A DNA stretch of 12,836 nt. Origin: an uncultured Loktanella sp. GTDB taxonomy: Bacteria; Pseudomonadota; Alphaproteobacteria; Rhodobacterales; Rhodobacteraceae. Location of the stretch: assembly GCA_913061335.1 (NCBI GenBank), contig CAJXTP010000065.1, forward strand, positions 1 through 12,836. Reading direction: 5' to 3'. Within the stretch, counting starts at the first letter, position 1, and each line of letters starts with the position of its first letter. Of the stretch, positions 7,688 through 12,836 are shown in pieces. The notes under the pieces were generated by a model. The model did not search any database, was not told the origin of the DNA, and saw nothing but the letters and a program-made list of their open reading frames with translations. The position numbers were made by a program, and so were the translations under genes.

Positions 7688-8095
7688 ATGAAGTATCGTA
7701 CTAGGATTTACTATTCAGCTGAGCAGCGTGCGGATATCTGGGATCCCTCTCAGCGATGCAAGCATCGCCTGCCGGGCAGTGGTTGGCAGCGCGGAGAGTC
7801 GATGAGATCGATTGGACGGGTTTTTGACCGTCAGTCATCATCAGTGTTTTCCGTGATATCGCCGACAGGCGGCATTCGCCCGCCAGATCGAATACGCGGT
7901 AAGTTTGCTCTTCGTCTTTGGGAACGCGAAGATATCTCGCGGGGTCTGAGTATGAAGCAGCCCCTGCGTGTGATCGCACGACAATTGGGTCGCGCACTCT
8001 CTACGATCAGCCGCGAGGTTCGGCGCAATGGTGGCGCTGCGGGTTATCGCGCGACGGCATCAGATCAGGCGGCATGGAACCGTGCTTGCGCCCTA
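7688..8095 (+). pseudogene. IS30-family transposase, 5' fragment
   Basis: The protein starts MKYRTRIYYSAEQRADIWD and continues with GESMRSIGRVFDRQSSS, TGGIRPPDR, a stretch around EREDISRGLSM, IARQLGRALSTISREVRRNGG and DQAAWNRA, the N-terminal helix-turn-helix region of IS30 transposases. About 130 residues remain; the DDE catalytic domain is absent. Relative to the family it has a 13-residue in-frame insertion after IWD (PSQRCKHRLPGSG), and near the end a one-base deletion replaces the expected A-L-R-P with A-C-A-L. The frame is cut at 8095/8096 by the terminal repeat of an IS3 derivative. The preferred start is the ATG at 7688, with GGAG nine bases upstream. It cannot encode an active transposase. 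Confidence 0.88.
7753..7768. repeat. 7-bp palindrome inside the extra segment of the IS30 remnant
   Basis: GCGATGC and GCATCGC flank an AA. The palindrome lies within the roughly 39-nt in-frame segment that IS30 transposases normally lack, directly followed by a second small dyad (TGCCGGGCA). It may be the trace of a tiny insertion or replication slippage. Confidence 0.6.
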
Positions 8096-8379
8096 TGGTC
8101 TTGTCCCACTTACGTTCCGGTCTCTCAACTCATTTATGCGGCCTTTCGTTCGAAAGCCAAGGAACTTTGTCCACCCAACGATGAATGGCGGCGGCGCGGA
8201 TTATAAAATCCGTTAATATATTGGAATATGGCCCCTTCGGCTTGCCGTCTCGTTTCTCAATGGTTTCTCCAAATCAGCGCCGCCTTGATATCTTTGACGA
8301 TCTTATCGCCAGGGCTTTTGCGTGTTCCATTTGTCTGTCTCATCTTCCACTCCTCAGTGGTTACGATGAGCCAAGAACA
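8096..8379 (-). mobile_element. Internally deleted IS3-family element (284 bp, MITE-like) with both ends
   Basis: Read on the minus strand, the element opens at 8379 with TGTTCTTGGCTCA, reaches an orfA start codon at 8343 and encodes MRQTNGTRKSPGDKIVKDIK, the beginning of an IS3 orfA. At about 8284 it jumps into the end of orfB (ALIW, a stop, then a frame containing AIFQYINGFYNPRRRHSSLG and LAFERKAA) with stop TAA at 8134-8136. The other end, read on the plus strand from 8096, is TGGTCTTGTCCCA, matching the first end at 10 of 13 positions, as expected for terminal inverted repeats. The join falls where orfA (DIK) and orfB (family consensus TIKAELIW) both contain ATCAAG, suggesting a microhomology deletion. 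It interrupts the IS30 fragment at 8095. No clear target duplication is visible. It cannot self-transpose. Confidence 0.75.
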
Positions 8380-8424
8380 CTCTCTTATCAAATACCGCTA
8401 TTTGGCCCGCAAGTGCTGACGTCA

Positions 8425-8994
8425 GACACTGTCGTAGTAATTCCCTTTGCCGTTCATAGATACTTCGAAGCGGTGCTTTGACAGTAGCTTTTGGTAATCA
8501 TGCGAACAATATTGCGACCCACGATCCATATGATGAATGCACCCTTTGGGTGGCTAACGTAGTGCCACAGCCATGTCCAGCGCACGGATTGCTAGATCCC
8601 GCTTCATACGATTACTGACAGCCCAACCAATGACCCGTCGAGAATAGAGGTCGAGAATGACAGCGAGATAGAGCCAGCCTTCACTGGTCCAGATATAGGA
8701 TATATCACCCGCCCATTTCTGGCCGGGAATCTCTGCGTAAAAACCCTGATCCAGTAAGTAGGGCGCGATGTTGAACGCGTGATTACTGTCAGTTGTACCC
8801 TTATATTTCTGAGTTCCGATGATCTTTATGCCGTTATCACGCATCAGACGGCCCACGCGCCGGTGCCCAACGTTCACTCCCAATTCCTGTAACTCTTCAG
8901 TCATGCGTGGCCGCCCATAGCTTTCTAGGCTTAAGTGGTGCTGCTCACGGATATGAGCAAAGATCACCATATCATCGCGCTGTCGCGGGCTCAT
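8425..8994 (-). pseudogene. IS3-family transposase OrfB, truncated and with an internal stop
   Basis: The minus-strand frame begins at SPRQRDDMVIFAHIREQH and contains SYGRPRMTEELQELG, GHRRVGRLM, NHAFNIAPYLLDQ, then the rve catalytic domain: first Asp in WAGDISYIW, LDLYSRRVIGWAVSNRM, and DMAVALR followed by a TAG at 8554-8556. Beyond the stop the frame continues with GCIHHMDRGSQYCSHDYQ (second Asp) and VSMNGKGNYYDS, ending near 8425. The third catalytic residue (the Glu of the NSAVExFF motif) is missing. The 5' end of orfB and all of orfA are lost at the junction with IS66 sequence at about 8990-8998. This copy is distinct from the deleted element just left of it; 8380-8424 is unassigned. It is inactive. 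Confidence 0.88.
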
Positions 8995-9591
8995 AGCGGA
9001 TACAATGATCTCTACCGATCCGACCGCGATCCCAGCCCGGTGACAAGCGCGCTGTGCTGGTCACATGCGCGGCGAAAGTTCTTTGAGTTGGCCGACATCG
9101 CAGGCAATGTCCGAAGGGGCAAACCCGCCCATGATATCTCACCCATTGCACTTGAAGCCGCCCAGCGCATCGACGCGATCTTCGGCATCGAGCGCAATAT
9201 CAACGACCTGAATACTGAGGACCGTCACGCCGCCCGCCAAACCCTGTCGCCAAGGCGATCAAGTACATGATTGAAAAGCACGGCCGCTGGGATGCGTTCA
9301 CCACCTTCTTGGGCGACGGGCGCATCTGCCTGACAAACAACGCAGCTGAGCGCGCCCTGCGCTGCGTGGCTTTGGGCCGAAAAAGCTGGCTCTTTGCCGG
9401 ATCTGAGCGCGGCGGCGATTGCGCAGCCTTCATGTACTCCTTGATCATCACGGCAGAAATGAACGACATTGACCCCCAAGCATGGCTCGCTGACGTTCTA
9501 AAACGACTACCCGATATGCCCGTCGCGCGCGTATCAGAGCAGCTACCAGTGGAACTGGAAAACCGCAGCACAAAACGTCAAGGCCGCATAG
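8990..9591 (+). pseudogene. IS66-family transposase TnpC, 3' fragment with internal deletion and frameshifts
   Basis: The sequence resumes inside tnpC at SGYNDLYRSD and continues with SALCWSHARRKFFELADIA, ISPIALEAAQRIDAIF and ARQ, in one frame to about 9240. It then shifts frame into NPVAKAIKYMIEKHGRWDAF, with about 30 residues of the family missing between. The second part carries GRICLTNNAAERALR, including the catalytic Glu of the IS66 DDE domain, then LGRKSWLFAGSERGG and DPQAWLADVLKRLPDM. A further one-base shift near 9550 is needed to reach the true C-terminus, QWNWKTAAQNVKAA, and stop at 9589-9591. The N-terminal half of the roughly 500-residue protein, tnpA and tnpB are absent. It is non-functional. 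Confidence 0.88.
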
Positions 9592-9607
9592 CCGCGGTCC
9601 ATGCCGG

Positions 9608-9707
9608 ATGCCTACGGCTTGGCTGACATCGGTGCTCGAACGCGTCGCCGATCACAAAATCAACCGTATCAACGATACTCATGCCCTGGAACTGGATGCC
9701 AGAATAA
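9608..9707 (+). pseudogene. Second IS66-family TnpC C-terminal remnant
   Basis: Immediately after the first tnpC end, in the same orientation, the frame PTAWLTSVLERVADHKINRIND matches the extreme C-terminal segment of a different IS66 lineage (AWLADVLxRIADHK). A one-base shift then gives LMPWNWMPE and a stop at 9705-9707, the familiar LLPWNW-type ending. Only about 33 residues remain. Its tail (ADHKxNR) differs from that of the first remnant, so the two do not look like duplicates of one element. The following stretch up to about 9765 may hold the right end of this IS66 element, but I could not define its inverted repeat. Confidence 0.7.
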
Positions 9708-9812
9708 GCGCAAACAGCGGCTACATCGGACGGATAAGACAGATGCTGTGGTCGGTTCTAATTACGGCTTTGGATTGGATGAATGGCTTTAAATCACGCG
9801 ATGTGTTTGATG

Positions 9813-10688
9813 TCATGTTGCAACTGGTGGCTTCTCGAATTGGGCGGCCAGCAATGGCAGACGCTTAGTCAGTATATTTTCAGATCGTGTCACGAGTATA
9901 AGCGAACGATGGGTATTACTGCGCGCACGGAATTTTACCACCTCGTCGTTAGCATATCTGTGAACGTCCGGAGCGGGTAACAGAGTATAGCCTAAACCGT
10001 TTTTAACACATCCCATGATGGCTTCGATATTGTCCAACATCACGGTCTCGGTCGGCGAAGGCCGATCGACGAGAGACATTGCTTTGGCAATCAGCTTTCC
10101 AATCCCCGTCTCTGGCATGAAGTGGAAGAACGTTTGCTTAGCGAAAATGTTGTTAAGGCCTTCTGCCGCAATCGAGGCATGAGCTGCAAAGACAAACGGC
10201 TCGTCTTGCAAAACCAATTGCGCCATCCCTTGGGGGTCGACTTCTGCGTCGGTCACAACAGCAGCATCCAGTTTCCCGGTTCTTACTTTTTCTTGCAAAA
10301 CAGCAGAGAGACCTGTCTCGAACTCAAAATAGGCGCGTGGTAAGTTTTGTCGACTATTTACCAGAAAATCAGGCAGAAGCCGTGCGGATGCTGACGTCAC
10401 AAACCCAATGCGGAATTTACCAACAAGTTCGTCACAGGATACGCAGAGTTCAAGCAACTCATCCTCTTGGCCCAAGATATCCATAGCTTTTTCAACCACC
10501 AAACGACCTATCGCCGTCAAACGTGGTGGGCGCACCGATCGGTCGAAAAGGGCGACGTCAAGTTCCGCCTCCAGCGCCTTCATCTGCATCGATAGTGCGG
10601 GCAACGTCATATTCAGCTGGTCAGATGCATGCAGGAATGACCCAACTTGCGAGATTTTCACTAGGTTTTTAAGGGCTCTGGTTTGCAT
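9813..10688 (-). CDS. LysR-type transcriptional regulator
   Basis: This is a DNA-binding regulator of 291 residues, normal for the family. The winged helix-turn-helix occupies about residues 1-60: MQTRALKNLVKISQVGSF, HASDQLNMTLPALSMQMKALEAEL and the LFDR motif near residues 48-51, all classic LysR positions. The rest is the periplasmic-binding-like effector domain, beginning around GKFRIGFVTSASARLLPDFL and containing the usual GLGYTLLPA segment near the C-terminus. The start at 10688 is chosen because LysR proteins begin a few residues before this helix; the frame is open to an ATG at 10751, which would add 21 atypical residues and has no ribosome-binding site. It is transcribed divergently from the acyl-CoA-dehydrogenase-like gene, the usual arrangement for a LysR regulator and its target. 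The effector is unknown. Its 3' end borders IS66 debris but looks complete. Confidence 0.92.
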   Translation of the reverse strand: MQTRALKNLVKISQVGSFLHASDQLNMTLPALSMQMKALEAELDVALFDRSVRPPRLTAIGRLVVEKAMDILGQEDELLELCVSCDELVGKFRIGFVTSASARLLPDFLVNSRQNLPRAYFEFETGLSAVLQEKVRTGKLDAAVVTDAEVDPQGMAQLVLQDEPFVFAAHASIAAEGLNNIFAKQTFFHFMPETGIGKLIAKAMSLVDRPSPTETVMLDNIEAIMGCVKNGLGYTLLPAPDVHRYANDEVVKFRARSNTHRSLILVTRSENILTKRLPLLAAQFEKPPVAT

Positions 10689-10694
10689 AAATTC

Positions 10695-10716
10695 TAATTT
10701 CCTGAACTTAAAATTA
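10695..10716. promoter_or_regulatory. Candidate LysR operator dyad (TAATTT-N10-AAATTA)
   Basis: A perfect 6-bp inverted repeat lies in the AT-rich space between the divergent genes, just upstream of the regulator's start codon. LysR-type proteins usually bind AT-rich dyads with a T-N11-A core in such positions, and one T-N11-A pair (10699 and 10711) falls inside it. Such dyads also arise by chance in AT-rich DNA. Confidence 0.3.
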
Positions 10717-10725
10717 AATCTTATT

Positions 10726-10756
10726 ATATTGTGTTGAATATCTCCAGCCATATGAT
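10726..10756 (+). promoter_or_regulatory. Candidate promoter and overlapping dyad for the acyl-CoA-dehydrogenase-like operon
   Basis: TTGTGT (10729-10734) and TATGAT (10751-10756) are separated by 16 bases and could form a -35/-10 pair, the -10 matching consensus at five of six positions. The -35 is overlapped by the dyad ATATT-N6-AATAT (10726-10741), a plausible contact site for the divergent LysR regulator. A strong ribosome-binding site (AAAGGAG, 10768-10774) follows eight bases before the ATG, so the leader would be very short. Confidence 0.35.
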
Positions 10757-10782
10757 GCCCCTAGTTCAAAGGAGAAACAGCA

Positions 10783-12000
10783 ATGACACATCAAGCAATC
10801 GCCAAGGCACGTGAACTTGGGCCACTATTTGCGGCACGCGCCCAAAAATGGGATGTGGAACGCACGTATTGCTGGGACAACATCGCCGATCTTGTTGACG
10901 CTGGAATCATGGGCATGACGATCCCCGAAGAACTGGGTGGCCTAGGCGCAAGCTACCTTGATGTTGTCGAAGTGATCGAAGAGGTTGCCAAGGCCTGCAC
11001 ACTGACTGCACGCATTGTCGTCGAAGCCAACATGGGTGGGATTAGCGCTGTCATGGCCTATGGCACACAGGCGCAGAAAGCGTTTTGCGCGCCCATCGTT
11101 TTAGCAGGTGACAAACCCGCAATTTGCATCACCGAACCGAACGCCGGAAGTGCGGCGACTGAAATGCAAACAACCGCCCAGAAACGCGGCGACACCTATG
11201 TGATCAATGGCACCAAGCACTGGATCACAGGTGGTGGTGTGTCAAAACTTCACCTGGTATTTGCCCGTGTGCTTGACGATGATGGATCAGAACTCGGGAT
11301 TGGGGGATTCATCGTGCATGTTGACCCGTCGACAGGAGTACATCCAAAAGGGTTCACTGTTGTTGGTCGTGAAAGGACCATGGGCCTGTGTGGAATGCCT
11401 GAGACAACGCTAAAATTTGAAGATTTAATTGTGAATGCCAACATGGCGCTGATCCCGCCGTCAGGGTTCAAGCGTGGCTTTGCAGATCTAATGAATGCCT
11501 ACAATTCACAGCGCGTTGGCGCAGGAATGATCGCAATGGGTGTGGCCGCCGGTGCTTATGAACACGCCAAGAGGTATCTTCTTGAACGCCAGCAGTTCGG
11601 ACGACCTCTCGCAGAATTTCAAGGTCTTCAATGGATGGTCGCAGACATGGATGCGCAGCTTCACGCTGCGCGATTGATGTTGCACGAGGCGGCCAGATCG
11701 CGCGGACCAAATAACAGCCAGTTTCCAGATATGACAATGGCCGCGCGTGCCAAATTGTTTGCCTCGGAAATGGCCATTAAAGTTGTCAGTGACTCTTTGC
11801 AGATGTTCGGGGCGCGTGGATACGGGGATCAAGAACCGCTTGAGCGCATGTACCGCGACGTCCGCATGTTCACAATCGGTGGCGGTACCGGGCAGGTCTT
11901 ACGAACACAGATCGCGGGCTCAGTGCTGGGTATTAAAACACCACAGGCTCGTGTCGGTTATGCGCGTGCGGCGACGAAATCCAAAGAGCTAACATCATGA
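10783..12000 (+). CDS. Acyl-CoA dehydrogenase-fold flavoprotein lacking the catalytic glutamate
   Basis: This 405-residue protein has the full acyl-CoA dehydrogenase layout: an N-terminal helical domain, a central beta domain with CITEPNAGS at 115-123 and KHWITGG at 145-151 (flavin-contacting WIT), and a C-terminal helical domain with RQQFGRPLAEFQ at 269-280 and MFGARGYG near 341-348. FAD and CoA-ester binding are therefore expected. The motif that normally holds the catalytic base, YEGTSE, reads GGGTGQ, putting Gly367 in place of Glu. The alternative base position used by isovaleryl- and long-chain dehydrogenases (Glu before Arg in LERxxxA) is Gln243 in NSQRVGAG. Classical alpha,beta-dehydrogenation is thus doubtful. 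A known precedent, from memory, is the 3-sulfinopropionyl-CoA desulfinase of Advenella mimigardefordensis, an ACAD-fold enzyme that does not dehydrogenate; Arg77 could play an anion-binding role. The gene follows AAAGGAG and overlaps the next by four bases. The true reaction is unknown. Confidence 0.85.
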   Translation: MTHQAIAKARELGPLFAARAQKWDVERTYCWDNIADLVDAGIMGMTIPEELGGLGASYLDVVEVIEEVAKACTLTARIVVEANMGGISAVMAYGTQAQKAFCAPIVLAGDKPAICITEPNAGSAATEMQTTAQKRGDTYVINGTKHWITGGGVSKLHLVFARVLDDDGSELGIGGFIVHVDPSTGVHPKGFTVVGRERTMGLCGMPETTLKFEDLIVNANMALIPPSGFKRGFADLMNAYNSQRVGAGMIAMGVAAGAYEHAKRYLLERQQFGRPLAEFQGLQWMVADMDAQLHAARLMLHEAARSRGPNNSQFPDMTMAARAKLFASEMAIKVVSDSLQMFGARGYGDQEPLERMYRDVRMFTIGGGTGQVLRTQIAGSVLGIKTPQARVGYARAATKSKELTS

Positions 12001-12836
12001 AGTCCAACCCAAACGACCGCTCCGCCGACCTTGTCGCTCGCAGGTTGCATGAAGCTGGATGTCGGTATGCTTTTGGCATGCCCGGCGGTGAGGTTCTGAC
12101 AATTGTTGATGCCCTCGAAAAGGCGGGCATCCAGTTCATTTTGTGTAAACACGAAAATAGCGCGGGCTTTATGGCTGAAGGCGCACATCACTTGACCGGG
12201 GCCCCCGGCATTTTGGTTGCCACCGTCGGTCCCGGTGCAGTGAACGGTGTGAACGTGGTTGCAAATGCACAACAAGACCGCGTTCCGCTGATCGTACTGA
12301 CGGGCTGCGTCGATGCGACCGAGGCATTGACGTATACGCATCAGGTCATGGATCACCGCGCCGTCTTTGCCCCCATCACCAAAGCTACGTTTTGTCTAAC
12401 CGCCGAAGGTGCGGACATCATCGCGGACAAAGCACTGGCGATTGCCACTGACGGACGCAGCGGGCCTGTTCATATTGATGTGCCGATTTCCGTGGCGGAC
12501 GAAAAACTGGGTGCGATCGATTTACGTCGTAGAAGAGCACCGAGCCCGTCTGTTCCAACGGGTTCGGATTTGGACCTTGCACGCGCGTGGCTCGCAGAGT
12601 CAGTAAAGCCGGTGATGATTGTCGGGCTTGATGCACTAAAAGACGAAGCTGGCAGCAGTATTCTGAAATTCTGCGAGACACATAACGTCCCGTTCATCAC
12701 CACGTATAAGGCCAAGGGCATCGTGCCCGAGGATCACCCCTTGTGCCTTGGTGGCGCGGGACTTTCTCCGCTGAATGACCAAACGCTTTTACCCTTTGTC
12801 GAGGCTGCTGATCTTGTAATTTGCGCAGGTTACGAT
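11997..12836 (+). CDS. ThDP-dependent enzyme, acetolactate synthase/decarboxylase-like (partial)
   Basis: The gene starts inside the stop of the previous one (ATGA) and stays open to the window edge, giving the first 280 residues of a protein that in this family usually has about 530-600. The N-terminal pyrimidine-binding domain shows AFGMPGGEVLTIVDAL near 25-40, the cofactor-activating Glu53 in CKHENSAGFMAEG, and the VGPGAVNGVN loop near residues 77-86. DHRAVFAPITKATF and GPVHIDVP are typical of acetolactate synthase-like enzymes. A central domain begins near residue 190 (LARAWLAESVKPVMIVG). The pyrophosphate-binding GDG motif lies beyond the window. It could be a decarboxylase, a carboligase or a carbon-sulfur lyase; the sequence is not obviously sulfoacetaldehyde acetyltransferase, whose N-terminus I recall differently. 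Coupled translation implies that it works with the flavoprotein. Confidence 0.87.
   Translation, partial: MKSNPNDRSADLVARRLHEAGCRYAFGMPGGEVLTIVDALEKAGIQFILCKHENSAGFMAEGAHHLTGAPGILVATVGPGAVNGVNVVANAQQDRVPLIVLTGCVDATEALTYTHQVMDHRAVFAPITKATFCLTAEGADIIADKALAIATDGRSGPVHIDVPISVADEKLGAIDLRRRRAPSPSVPTGSDLDLARAWLAESVKPVMIVGLDALKDEAGSSILKFCETHNVPFITTYKAKGIVPEDHPLCLGGAGLSPLNDQTLLPFVEAADLVICAGYD

Noticed and set aside
8185..8481. Short plus-strand open frames of 63-98 codons
   Set aside because: They are shadows of the IS3 remnants on the minus strand and match no family.
8935..8989. Plus-strand ATG at 8935 as the start of a TnpC gene
   Set aside because: These codons are antisense to IS3 orfB; the IS66 similarity begins only around 8990, so the ATG is accidental.
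10689..10751. Longer LysR start at 10751
   Set aside because: The extra 21 residues precede the usual LysR start, lie in the regulatory intergenic region and lack a ribosome-binding site.
1..12836. CRISPR array, tRNA, rRNA or riboswitch
   Set aside because: I saw no regularly spaced direct repeats, no tRNA-like cloverleaf and no known riboswitch core by eye; a covariance-model search would be needed to exclude small RNAs.
11997..12836. Sulfoacetaldehyde acetyltransferase (Xsc) as the ThDP enzyme
   Set aside because: The N-terminal motifs fit acetolactate synthase-like enzymes better than the Xsc pattern I remember; the missing C-terminal half prevents a firm decision.

Overview
The window looks like an accessory or catabolic region of an alphaproteobacterium, most plausibly a marine Rhodobacteraceae (Roseobacter-type) bacterium. 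This is an inference from the moderate GC content, the Liv-type transporter with a Tat-exported binding protein, tightly overlapping ATGA/TGATG gene junctions, and IS30, IS3 and IS66 debris. No rRNA, tRNA or core marker gene is present to confirm it.

Layout. (1) Positions 1-526 hold no recognisable gene; the notable element is a perfect 20-bp inverted repeat (397-442) just upstream of the first operon. (2) Positions 527-5597 form one compact plus-strand operon for a branched-chain amino acid/amide-type (HAAT family) ABC importer: two ATPases (LivG- and LivF-like), two permeases (LivH- and LivM-like), a small AhpD/carboxymuconolactone-decarboxylase-like protein with a CxxCxxxH redox motif, and last the periplasmic binding protein with a Tat signal. 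(3) A TetR-family regulator (5744-6394) and a thioredoxin reductase (6486-7427) follow on the same strand. (4) Positions about 7688-9707 are an insertion-sequence graveyard: an IS30 transposase 5' fragment cut by a small internally deleted IS3 derivative, a decayed IS3 orfB on the minus strand, then two successive 3' remnants of IS66 tnpC genes. (5) Positions 9813-12836 hold a divergent catabolic unit: a LysR-type regulator on the minus strand and, on the plus strand, an acyl-CoA-dehydrogenase-fold protein overlapping by 4 nt a ThDP-dependent enzyme that runs off the right edge.

How the genes may work together. The importer brings in an unknown small organic substrate. The CxxC protein and the thioredoxin reductase suggest that thiol/disulfide chemistry accompanies uptake. 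The acyl-CoA-dehydrogenase homologue has Gly367 where the usual catalytic Glu sits and Gln243 at the alternative Glu position, so ordinary dehydrogenation is unlikely. Losing the catalytic base is reminiscent, from memory, of the 3-sulfinopropionyl-CoA desulfinase of Advenella. An organosulfur or organic-disulfide catabolic theme across the window is therefore a testable hypothesis, not a conclusion. The IS debris between the two halves leaves open whether they belong to one pathway.
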